From Arthrobacter sp. FW306-07-I (GTDB lineage: Bacteria > Actinomycetota > Actinomycetes > Actinomycetales > Micrococcaceae): a stretch of 64,000 nt of DNA. The translations under genes were made by a program, and so were the position numbers. Location: NCBI RefSeq assembly GCF_021800405.1, contig NZ_CP084550.1:1488001-1552000 (forward strand). The letters run 5' to 3'. Of the stretch, positions 1 through 9,100 are shown one piece after another. Numbering within the stretch: position 1 is the first letter of the stretch; the number at the start of each line of letters is the position of its first letter. The notes below the pieces were generated by a model that saw nothing but the letters and a program-made list of their open reading frames with translations, did no database searches and was not told where the DNA came from.

Positions 1-611
1 CAGCCCAAGCACCCCAGGCACCTGCGCCGTCGGCCGCCCTGCCATCCCAGACCATGCCGTACACCTCGCCGGCATCCTTCGCGCCGCCGGCCGGTGGCAC
101 GCCCGCCGATAGCGCCCCTGCTGCTGGTGCCCAGGTTTCGCCGGCAGGCTTCGAGCAGGCTAGCGCGCAGTCCTTTGTGCCTGCCGGCGCTGCCTCCGGT
201 CACCGGATGCCCCCACCGCATGTGGACGACGACGTCGAACGCACCCAGGTGCGCCCCGGCACCAATCGGCCGGCCCAGGCCGCAGTCCTGCGCATCCGCC
301 TCGACGACGGCAGGGACTTCCAGCTGGACCGCAGCGTCCTAGTGGGCCGCAACCCCGTGGGACAGGTCGGGGAACAGCATGCCCAGCTGCTGGCCGTGGA
401 CGATCCCGGCCGCTCCATTTCGAAGACGCACCTGCACCTGCTCACCGACGGCGCAGGCATCTGGGTGACGGACCGGCACTCAACCAACGGAAGCGCCGTC
501 ACCACCCCGGACGGGCTGCGCACCCCGCTGGTGCCGGGCGTCCCCACCTTTGTTACCCCGGGATCCAGCGTGAATTTTGGAGACCGTACCTTTTACCTAG
601 GACAGGCATGA
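1..611 (+). CDS. FHA domain protein, 5' truncated by the window edge
   Basis: The reading frame is open from the first codon (bases 3-5), so the gene starts upstream and only its C-terminal part is visible. The first ~90 residues are Ala/Pro-rich linker. The last ~100 residues form a forkhead-associated fold with GR near LVGRNP, a SISKTHLHL strand (the S-x-x-H phosphothreonine-binding signature) and the DRHSTNGS turn. FHA domains bind phosphothreonine, so it is a likely target or partner of the Ser/Thr kinase at 3599. Its stop overlaps the next start by 4 nt (ATGA), indicating one operon. In related gene clusters such a tail is often attached to an RDD membrane domain, but that part cannot be seen here. 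Confidence 0.85.
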   Translation, partial: AQAPQAPAPSAALPSQTMPYTSPASFAPPAGGTPADSAPAAGAQVSPAGFEQASAQSFVPAGAASGHRMPPPHVDDDVERTQVRPGTNRPAQAAVLRIRLDDGRDFQLDRSVLVGRNPVGQVGEQHAQLLAVDDPGRSISKTHLHLLTDGAGIWVTDRHSTNGSAVTTPDGLRTPLVPGVPTFVTPGSSVNFGDRTFYLGQA

Positions 612-1579
612 ACCAGCACCCCGCCAGTGTTTCCTCCACCATCCAGCCGGGGCCGGGCCTTAGCCTCTCCTGCGGCTACGGGACGGACAGGGGGCTCCGC
701 CGGGAGCTGAATGAGGATTCGTACATAGCCGCCGATCCAGTCTTCGCCGTGGCCGACGGCATGGGCGGCCACGAAGCCGGCGAGATTGCCAGCGGCCTGT
801 GCGTGCGTGCCCTGGCCGAGATGCCCCAGGTCACCACGGGGGAGCGGAACATCACTGCGTCCGTCCTCCAGCAGCACCTGGTCCGCGCCGACGCCTCCAT
901 CCGTGAAGCCGCCGGTGCCCGCGCCGGTACCACGCTGACGGGCGCGGTCATTGTGGAACAGATGGGCATGCCGTACTGGCTGGTGATGAACATCGGCGAC
1001 TCCCGCACCTACCGGCTCAGCCTGGGACGCTTCGAGCAGATCAGCGTGGACCACTCGGAAGTCCAGGAACTGGTGGACGCCGGTGAAATCACCCCCCAGG
1101 AAGCCACCGTCCACCCGCGCCGGCATGTGGTGACGCGGGCCTTGGGCACCGGGGATGAGACGGAGGCGGACTACTGGCTCCTCCCCGTCGAGGAAGGCGA
1201 CCGCGTGCTGGTCTGTTCCGACGGCCTGACCGGCGAACTGGCAGACGATGACATCCTCCGGATCCTCAGCACCGTGCCAGACCCGCAGGACGCCGTGGAC
1301 GCCCTGATCCAGGCGGCCCTGCGCAACGGCGGCCGTGACAACGTCACCGCCATCGTGGTGGACGCCCGCAACGTGGCGAACGACGACGGCGCGGGCACCA
1401 CGGCGCCCCGCCACACCACCGCTGACGGGGACGAAGTGACGCTGCCGCGCCCGCAGTCCTCCGAGGCCGTGACAGAACCGTTGCCCGAACCGCTGGTGGA
1501 CGGCACGGCATTGGAAGCAAGGACCGCGCTGACTGACGGCACTTCGCTCGAGGAAGAGCCGGGCGATGACCGGCGCTAG
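608..1579 (+). CDS. PP2C-family Ser/Thr protein phosphatase
   Basis: A 323-residue protein with the full PP2C (PPM) motif series: RRELNEDSY and VADGMGGHEAGE (metal-binding aspartates), GTTLTG, NIGDSRTYRL, DHSEVQELV, LVCSDGLTGEL and GGRDNVTAIVV near residue 250. This predicts a Mn/Mg-dependent phosphatase removing phosphate from Ser/Thr. No membrane segment is visible, so it is likely cytosolic. The last ~70 residues are a low-complexity acidic tail outside the catalytic domain. It lies between two FHA genes and upstream of a membrane Ser/Thr kinase, forming a kinase/phosphatase pair. The start overlaps the previous stop by 4 nt and the end overlaps the next start by 14 nt, suggesting translational coupling. 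Confidence 0.95.
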   Translation: MNQHPASVSSTIQPGPGLSLSCGYGTDRGLRRELNEDSYIAADPVFAVADGMGGHEAGEIASGLCVRALAEMPQVTTGERNITASVLQQHLVRADASIREAAGARAGTTLTGAVIVEQMGMPYWLVMNIGDSRTYRLSLGRFEQISVDHSEVQELVDAGEITPQEATVHPRRHVVTRALGTGDETEADYWLLPVEEGDRVLVCSDGLTGELADDDILRILSTVPDPQDAVDALIQAALRNGGRDNVTAIVVDARNVANDDGAGTTAPRHTTADGDEVTLPRPQSSEAVTEPLPEPLVDGTALEARTALTDGTSLEEEPGDDRR

Positions 1580-3602
1580 CTACATTCCCGGCGGCTGGTT
1601 GGGCATCGTCCGGTCCCGCACCGCAGTCCTGCTGGGACCGGAGGCGCCCGCTGAACTGGCCGGTGCACTGTGGGAACTCCTGGCCGGCCGGCCCGAACCG
1701 CACGAGGTCCTCGCTGCCGTGACCAGCAGCTCCGGCGGGTCCCTTACTCGCATTCCGTCCTTCGCCATCCTCGATTTCAACGGATCGCTGCGAGTGTTCC
1801 TGCGCGGCGCCGTCGACCTCACCATCGAACAGCCCGGCGGAGCGGTGGACCTTGACGGCAGGGACGTGACCACCTGGAACGAACGCAAGTTCGTGGTGCC
1901 CGGCACGTGCAGGGTCGGCATTGCGGACGGCGGCACCGAAGGCAACGGTGGTCCACAGAACGCTGCGGGCCCCGAACTGCCGCTGGGCGAGGGCGTGGTG
2001 CTGCTGCGGTCCCTGACCTTTGGAGCGCCCTCTGGTCCGGCTGCCGTCGATGGCCCCGCCGCCGTGGATGGCGCGGCGGACGGGAAAGGCCCGGCGGCTG
2101 CGAACGGTAAGGACGCAGCCCAGAGTTCCACCGCTCCCGACGGGCCATTCGCAGTGAACGCTGCCGGGGAAGTGGACGGCATGGGCGAAGTGAACGGTAT
2201 CGCCGACGCCATCCATGGTAACGAGACAGTGGTGGGAGTCATTGACGAGGACCTGGACACGGACCAGCCCGAGGACCCTGCCCCTGACTTTAACGACGAA
2301 CTGGACGCTGATGCTGACTTGAACGACGACTTGGAGGGGGAACGCGCGGAAGAAGCGAACCTGCCCCAGGCATTCGCCGCCGAGGCTCTAGACCCCGAGG
2401 CTCTTGACCCAGACGGCCTTGACCCAGACGCCACCATCGCTCCGGGCGCCATCATCGACGCTGATGATGAACTGCTGGGAGCACCTGCCACTTTGGGACC
2501 GGTTAGCGACGGAACGGCGGGGCCGGAAAGCGAGCCCATCGACGCCGCTCCGGCGGAGGAACTCACCAGCTCCTACGACCACCTCTGGGACCGCACTGTT
2601 ATGCGGAACATTGAGGACGCAGCGGTGCGCGAGGAACCCGACGCCGACTCCGGCCACGTGGTCCCGCAGCAACCACCGGCCCTGCCCGCGGCCGAACCGC
2701 TGGCCGCCCTTGGTTCGGCGGAGGATGCCAGCCCGCAACTCCCGGCAGCCGGCTCCGGGTCCGCAGGGGACCCCCGCGCTGGCACCCGCGCTGACGACCC
2801 GGCAGCAATTGGCCCGGACACCGGAGCAGCGCCTCCCACGCCCCGCCCTGCTTCCACGGGCCTCATCGATTCCGTGCCCTGGCGTACCGGCGGAGCAGCG
2901 TCAACACCCACCCCGGAAACTGCCCCATCGCCAAGCCCCGGCACGACACCGTCACCGGCAGCTGGGCCCCCCGCTTCAACCGACGGCGGACCCGCCGGCG
3001 CAACCCAGGGACCACATCAGGCCCAGCCGGAGGTTGGCTTCGATCCCGACCACGATGGCCAGACGGTCATGAAGAGCAGCCTCCCGGGAGCAGGTCCGGG
3101 CCTGGCCGCGAACCCGTCGGCCGCGCAGCGGGATGCAGGCGACGGCCCGGTGGTACTGGCCCGCGTATGTTCACAAGGCCACGCCAACCCGCCCACCCGT
3201 GCCCAGTGCAGCGCCTGCGGTGCCGCACTGCTGCCCGATGCCGTTCAAGTGGCACGTCCCCGGCTGGGCCGGATGCGGCTGTCCACCGGCGAACTGCTGG
3301 ACCTGGACCAGTCAATGGTCATCGGCCGCCAGCCCTCCGTCTCCCGGGTCCAGGGCGGGATCATGCCGCGCCTGGTCCAGGTGGCAAGTCCCGGCGGTGA
3401 CATCTCACGGTCCCATGTTGAGGTGCGGCTCGAGGGCTGGCACGTCATGCTTTGCGACCTCAAAGCCACCAACGGCACCGTCCTGGTCCGCGAAGGCCAG
3501 CCGCCGCGCCGGCTGGCCCAAAACGAGATGGCCATCCTGCTCGACGGCGACATCGCGGAGCTGGGCGACAACATCTCACTGCGTTTTGAGGAGATTCCGT
3601 GA
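1566..3602 (+). CDS. FHA protein with zinc-ribbon-like motif and long acidic linker
   Basis: A 678-residue protein. The first ~140 residues form a compact domain not recognised here. A low-complexity linker of nearly 400 residues rich in Ala, Asp, Glu and Pro follows, including short repeats such as ALDPEALDPDGLDPD. Around residues 525-550 a CSQGH...CSACG pattern suggests a small zinc ribbon. The last ~110 residues are an FHA domain with VIGRQPS, DISRSHVEV and LKATNGTV. The long disordered spacer would let the FHA end reach phosphorylated partners. The start lies inside the end of the phosphatase gene and the stop overlaps the kinase start by 4 nt. The N-terminal domain function is unknown. 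Confidence 0.88.
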   Translation: MTGASYIPGGWLGIVRSRTAVLLGPEAPAELAGALWELLAGRPEPHEVLAAVTSSSGGSLTRIPSFAILDFNGSLRVFLRGAVDLTIEQPGGAVDLDGRDVTTWNERKFVVPGTCRVGIADGGTEGNGGPQNAAGPELPLGEGVVLLRSLTFGAPSGPAAVDGPAAVDGAADGKGPAAANGKDAAQSSTAPDGPFAVNAAGEVDGMGEVNGIADAIHGNETVVGVIDEDLDTDQPEDPAPDFNDELDADADLNDDLEGERAEEANLPQAFAAEALDPEALDPDGLDPDATIAPGAIIDADDELLGAPATLGPVSDGTAGPESEPIDAAPAEELTSSYDHLWDRTVMRNIEDAAVREEPDADSGHVVPQQPPALPAAEPLAALGSAEDASPQLPAAGSGSAGDPRAGTRADDPAAIGPDTGAAPPTPRPASTGLIDSVPWRTGGAASTPTPETAPSPSPGTTPSPAAGPPASTDGGPAGATQGPHQAQPEVGFDPDHDGQTVMKSSLPGAGPGLAANPSAAQRDAGDGPVVLARVCSQGHANPPTRAQCSACGAALLPDAVQVARPRLGRMRLSTGELLDLDQSMVIGRQPSVSRVQGGIMPRLVQVASPGGDISRSHVEVRLEGWHVMLCDLKATNGTVLVREGQPPRRLAQNEMAILLDGDIAELGDNISLRFEEIP

Positions 3603-5377
3603 ATTCCAAACGGCCCGTCGCGCCGCCGCCCCGCATCCCGGGGTTCACTTACATCAGCCTGCTGGGATCCGGCGGCTTCTCCGACGTCTACCTGTACGAA
3701 CAGGACAGGCCGCGCCGGAAGGTGGCGGTCAAGGTACTGCTCTCCGACCTGAAGACGGAGGGCGCCCGCCGGCGGTTCGAGTCCGAGGCCAACCTGATGG
3801 CCCAGCTGTCCTCGCACCCGTACATCGTCACCATCTTTGAAGCGGAAGTAACCGACGACGGGCACTCCTACCTTGCCATGGAGTACTGCTCCCGGCCCAG
3901 CCTGGATGTCCGGTACCGGCGGCAGCGCTTCAGCGTCGACGAGGTCCTGGCGGTGGGCATCCAGGTGGCGTCCGCCGTCGAAACCGCCCACCGCGCCGGC
4001 ATCGCCCACCGCGACATCAAGCCAGCCAACATCCTGGTCACGGACTACAACCGCCCGGCCCTCACCGACTTCGGCATTTCCGGAACCCTGGCCGGGGACG
4101 CGGACGACGACTCCGGAATGTCCATCCCGTGGTCCCCGCCGGAGCAGTTCCGGGACGGCCCCGTAGACGGCATCATGGTGGACGTCTGGGCCCTGGGCGC
4201 CACGCTCTACACGCTGCTGGCCGGACGCTCGCCCTTCGTCATGCCCGGGGCGGACAATTCGCAGCGCGAGCTGATCAACCGGATCAGCAACACGGCCCTG
4301 CCGCGGCTGGGCCGGGCCGATGTGCCCGAGTCCCTGGAACTGGCGCTGGCCACGGCCATGGCCAAGTCACCGCAGTCCCGGTACTCGTCGGCCCACGCCT
4401 TCGCCCTGGCCCTGCAGCGCATCCAGGCCGAGCTCAACCTCTCGGTCACGCCCTTCGAGGTCCTGGAGGAGCCCCAGCAGGACGAGGGCCACCCGGACGA
4501 CGGCACCGAGGAGACCCGCGTCCGCAGCATCGCCGCGATCGACCCGGAAGGCACCGGCAGCGCCCCCACTTTCCCGGCACGCACCCGCCCCAACACGGCC
4601 GGGGCCAATCATCCTGGGGCCGCAACCGACGCGACGGGACGCAGGACAGGCGCCGTCCCGCCGTCGTCCTTCACCCCTGCAGCCCCCAGCCAATGGCGGC
4701 CTGCCCCGGCCGTTCCTTCCATCCCGGCAAGTCCGACAGGAGCACCGGGCTCCACCGGAACACCAGTAGCCGACGGCGACGGGCAGGGGGAGTGGGCCCA
4801 GTCCACCATCCTGCGCGGCAGCCCGGGAGCGGTGAACTACGGTGCGCCGGTAACCGACGCCGGGCAGGACGCCTACACTGCGGACGCAACAGTCCAGCGG
4901 GCCGTAAAAGTGGACGAGCCGCAGGCGGCACCGGAAGCAGACCACGGGAAACGCAACCTGTGGCTGGCAATCACCGGCGGCACCCTCCTGGCGCTGGCGG
5001 CGGTGGTGGGCATCGTGGTGGCCAACGCCGCCCCGGGCCCGCCCAAGACCGTGGCCACCCAGCAGGTGACCAAGCCCCCTGCGGACGCTTTGGACAACGG
5101 CACGGTGCCCGACGTCGAAGGCCTCAAGGGATCCATCGGCGGCGACGGGGAGGCCAGCTTCACCTGGACCAACCCGCAGCCCAAGGAAGGGGACACCTAC
5201 AAATGGAAGGTGTACACCATGGGCGGGAACAGCGCTGAATTCCACGCAGTGGATAAGCCACCGGTCAAGATCCGGCCCAACCCGACCGGGCAGACCTGCA
5301 TCCAGGTGATGATCGTCCGCTCCGACGGCGCATTCTCACCCATGGAGGGGAACTCCATCGCCTGCACCGGCCAGTGA
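3599..5377 (+). CDS. Membrane-anchored Ser/Thr protein kinase (PknB-like)
   Basis: A 592-residue protein with a GTG start overlapping the upstream stop by 4 nt. The N-terminal ~280 residues are a complete Hanks-type kinase: glycine loop GSGGFSDV, ATP-binding Lys45 (VAVKVL), catalytic HRDIKPAN with Asp139, and DFG at 157-159. A Pro/Ala/Thr-rich juxtamembrane linker of ~170 residues follows, then one transmembrane helix at about 455-478 and ~110 extracytoplasmic residues. The outer part has no obvious PASTA repeats and looks like a small beta-rich sensor. It probably phosphorylates FHA-binding partners in the same operon, countered by the PP2C protein. Confidence 0.95.
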   Translation: MNSKRPVAPPPRIPGFTYISLLGSGGFSDVYLYEQDRPRRKVAVKVLLSDLKTEGARRRFESEANLMAQLSSHPYIVTIFEAEVTDDGHSYLAMEYCSRPSLDVRYRRQRFSVDEVLAVGIQVASAVETAHRAGIAHRDIKPANILVTDYNRPALTDFGISGTLAGDADDDSGMSIPWSPPEQFRDGPVDGIMVDVWALGATLYTLLAGRSPFVMPGADNSQRELINRISNTALPRLGRADVPESLELALATAMAKSPQSRYSSAHAFALALQRIQAELNLSVTPFEVLEEPQQDEGHPDDGTEETRVRSIAAIDPEGTGSAPTFPARTRPNTAGANHPGAATDATGRRTGAVPPSSFTPAAPSQWRPAPAVPSIPASPTGAPGSTGTPVADGDGQGEWAQSTILRGSPGAVNYGAPVTDAGQDAYTADATVQRAVKVDEPQAAPEADHGKRNLWLAITGGTLLALAAVVGIVVANAAPGPPKTVATQQVTKPPADALDNGTVPDVEGLKGSIGGDGEASFTWTNPQPKEGDTYKWKVYTMGGNSAEFHAVDKPPVKIRPNPTGQTCIQVMIVRSDGAFSPMEGNSIACTGQ

Positions 5378-5480
5378 TGTCACTGCGCCGGCACATGGCA
5401 TGCCGGCATCGGCACGCGGCAACAGCACACCACCAGTACTCCGGTTACCGGAACAGTTCTGCCTTAAGGAGGCGTGGATC

Positions 5481-6185
5481 ATGGGGGATCTAGCAATAGA
5501 CTTCTGCGGCGAATGGTATGAGCCATCGGACGACGACATCTTCAACATCGGCCGCGAGGGCGACCTTGAAGTGGATGACAATCCGTACCTGCACCGGCAG
5601 TTCCTGCAGGTGGCCCGGTACGACGGGATCTGGTGGCTCAGCAACGTGGGCAGCATGCTCTCCGCCACCGTTGCCGACGCATCCGGCGGCATGCAGGCCT
5701 GGCTGTCACCCGGCGCCCGGATTCCGCTGGTGTTCAGCCACACCAACGTGATCTTCACCGCCGGACCCACCACGTACGAGTTCGCCGTGCACCTGAAGAC
5801 GCCCTCCTTCCGGCAGGAAGCCCGAGAAGGCGCCAGCAGCGGGGACACCACCATCGGCCCGGTGGTCTTCACCGACGCCCAGAAGGCGCTGATCGTGGCG
5901 CTCGCCGAGCCGGTGCTCCGGCGCGAAGGCACCGGCTTCAGCACCATCCCCTCCTCGGCGGCGGCCGCCAAGACCCTGGGATGGGCGCTGACCCGCTTCA
6001 ACCGCAAACTCGACAATGTCTGCGACAAGCTGGACCGGGTGGGCGTGGTGGGGCTGCGCGGCGGCGGCGGCAAGCTGGCCACCAACCGCCGTGCCCGCCT
6101 GGTGGAACACGCCGTCACCACCCACCTGGTGACACCCGATGACCTGTACCTGCTCGAAAAGATGAGGGGCGTGGACGAAGGATGA
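5481..6185 (+). CDS. FHA-like protein with C-terminal winged-helix-like region
   Basis: A 234-residue protein. The ATG at 5481 is chosen over an upstream ATG at 5400 because a strong AAGGAGG sits at 5467-5473. Residues ~15-110 resemble an FHA sandwich (FNIGREGDLEV, NPYLHRQFL), although the usual S-x-x-H is replaced by LHRQ. The C-terminal ~110 residues (FTDAQKALIVALAEPVL... onward) are helical, with a basic stretch GGGGKLATNRRAR that resembles a winged helix. It could couple phosphothreonine recognition to nucleic-acid or protein binding. The stop overlaps the next gene by 4 nt. The family is known only as an FHA-domain hypothetical, so the function is not established. Confidence 0.85.
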   Translation: MGDLAIDFCGEWYEPSDDDIFNIGREGDLEVDDNPYLHRQFLQVARYDGIWWLSNVGSMLSATVADASGGMQAWLSPGARIPLVFSHTNVIFTAGPTTYEFAVHLKTPSFRQEAREGASSGDTTIGPVVFTDAQKALIVALAEPVLRREGTGFSTIPSSAAAAKTLGWALTRFNRKLDNVCDKLDRVGVVGLRGGGGKLATNRRARLVEHAVTTHLVTPDDLYLLEKMRGVDEG

Positions 6186-9100
6186 GGATCCGGCTGACAC
6201 TCCGCCGTGAACCCGCCGACGCCAAGGACCTGGCCGTCACGGTGGACGGCATGGCCACCGTGGCCGATATCGCCACCGTGTTGTGGGCGGCAGACCCGGA
6301 CCGCAAGGGCACGCCCGCGCCGGACAACCTGTCCCTGCGGATCGATGAGGCCTTCGTGGGCGCCGGCATCAGCGGAAACATCCTGGCCCGCCAGGACAAC
6401 CTCCTCGAATCGGGCCTGCGCCCCGGCTCTGTGGTCTCCCTGGCCCAGGTGAGCGAACAGTTCCACGAACCAGGGGCGAACCGGGGCCCGGCAGCTGCCA
6501 CCCTGCGGGTGCTGTCCGGGCCCGACGTCGGCCGCGAATTTTCGCTGCCCACCGGCACCAGCTACATCGGCCGGGACAGGGACGTGGACATCCGGTTGAC
6601 GGACCCACTCACGTCAAAGCGGCACGCCCGGATCACGGTGGGCGAGAGCATCGAAATCGTGGACACCAACTCCGCCAACGGGCTCCTCATGGACGGCCTG
6701 CCCGTCACGCGCGCCACCCTCAACTCCTCCGACACGGTGACCCTGGGGGACACCACTGTCACCGTGGTGCCGCTGGGGCACAACCATGCGGCAGCACCGA
6801 CGTCGCCCCTGGTGGATTTCAACCGCTCCCCGCGGGTGGTGCCCCGGTTCGAGGTACCCAAGCGGGTCCTTCCCGCCGGGCCCAAGCGTCCGGAGGACCA
6901 GCCCTTCCCCTACATCATGCTGGTGGCGCCCCTGATGATGGGCGCGGTCATCTTCGCGGTGACGCAGAACGTGCTCTCCATGGTGTTCATGCTGATGATG
7001 CCCCTGTTCATCGTGGGCCACTACGTGGACACGAAGATGCGGACCCGGAAGCAGCAGAAGGAGCAGCTCAAGCAGTTCCGTGCCTCCATGGCTGCCTTCC
7101 GGCAGGACCTCACCGAGCTTCAGCAGGTGGAACGGGCGGTCCGGCTGCAGGAAGCGCCGTCCGTCAGCGACACGGTGGATGCCATCTATAAGCTTGGGCC
7201 GCTGCTGTGGACGCACCGGCCGGAGCACTCGTCCTTCCTGGGCCTGCGCTTTGGGCTTGGAACGGCGCCGTCGCGCATCCCGCTGGAAGAACCCTCCAAC
7301 AACGACACCGAGGTCCAGTACGCCCGCGAGATCCAGGACTGCATCAAGCAGTTCAGCGAGATCGAAGGCGTTCCCCTGGTCTCCCAGCTGCGCACCTCCG
7401 GCGCCCTGGGCATCGCAGGGGCCCGCGGCCTGGTGGACGACGTTGCCCGCGGCATGGTCCTGCAGCTGGTGGGCCTGCATTCCCCGGCCGAGGTGGTCCT
7501 CACCGCCATCACGTCCGCCCAGTCGCGGGAACGCTGGAACTGGCTGCAATGGCTGCCGCACGTCGGATCCGGCCACAGCCCGCTGGGCGGGGACCACCTG
7601 GCGGCCGGTTCGGCCGGCGGGTCCTCCCTGGTGGCCAGGCTCGAGGACCTGGTCGACGCGCGTGAAGCAGCAGCCAAGCGGACCGCGCCGGACCTGCGGC
7701 CCGGCATCGACCCCGTCAAGCACGAGCTGGAAGAGCCGGTCCTGCCCTCCGTGCTGGTCATCGTGGAAGACGACGCCCCGGTGGACCGCGGCCGCCTCAC
7801 CCGGCTGGCCGAGCGTGGCCCGGATTCCGGCGTCCACGTCCTGTGGGTGGCCACCGACATCCAGGCCCTTCCTGCAGCCTGCCGCGACTTCATGGTGGTG
7901 GACGGCGACCACGGCACCACCACCGGCCAGGTCCGCCTGGGCCGCCACACCTACCCGGTCAGCTGCGAAAGCGTGGACGCGGAACTCGCCGGCCAGCTGG
8001 CCAGGATGCTTGCGCCCGTGGTGGACGTGGGCAAGCCCGTCAATGACGACTCCGACCTGCCCAGGGCTGTTTCCTACGCCACGCTGATCGGCAAGGACTT
8101 CCTGGACAACCCGCAGGCCGTGGCCGAACGCTGGACCGAAAACAACTCCGTGCACGCTAGTGCCGTGGCCAACCGCAAGGACAACGGCACGCTGCGGGCC
8201 CTGGTGGGGTCCAAAGGCATCGAACCGCTGTACCTGGACCTGAAAAACGAAGGACCGCACGCGCTGGTGGGTGGCACCACCGGCGCCGGCAAATCCGAAT
8301 TCCTGCAGTCCTGGGTCATGGGCATGGCCGCGGCGTACAGCCCGGACCGGGTCAGCTTCCTGTTCGTGGACTACAAGGGCGGGGCCGCGTTCGCGGACTG
8401 CATCAACCTTCCGCACACCGTGGGCCTGGTGACCGACCTGTCCCCGCATCTGGTACGCCGCGCCCTCACGTCGCTGCGCGCCGAGCTGCACTACCGGGAA
8501 CAGCTGCTGAACCGGAAGAAAGCCAAGGACCTGCTGGCCCTGCAGCGGGAGGCCGATCCCGAGGCGCCGCCGTACCTGATCATCATCGTGGACGAGTTCG
8601 CGGCCCTGGCCAACGACGTTCCCGAGTTCGTGGACGGCGTGGTGGACGTGGCTGCCCGTGGCCGCTCCCTGGGCCTGCACCTGATCCTTGCCACGCAGCG
8701 GCCAGCCGGCGTCATCAAGGACAACCTGCGCGCCAACACCAACCTCCGCGTGGCACTTCGCATGGCGGACGAGGATGCCACCGACATCCTGGGTGTCCCG
8801 GATGCCGCCTACTTCGACCCCGCCATACCCGGCCGCGGCGCCGCCAAGACCGGCCCCGGCCGCATCCAAGGGTTCCAGACCGGCTACGCGGGGGGCTGGA
8901 CTACGGACAAGCCGCAACGCCCGCAAATCGACATCGTGGAGATGGCCTTCGGTTCCGGTCCCAGCTGGGAAGCGCCGGCCCCCGACAAGCCGGTGGCCCA
9001 GGAACCGGCCGGACCCAACGACATCGCCAGGATGACCTCAACCATCGTGCACGCCGCGGACACCCTGGCCATCCAGCCGCCGCGCAAGCCGTGGCTGGAT

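Noticed and set aside
6614-8926. 770-residue antisense open frame opposite the EssC-like gene
   Set aside because: High-GC codon bias leaves long open antisense frames. The sense frame has clear domains and motifs, while this translation is His/Gly/Val-rich with no recognisable domain.
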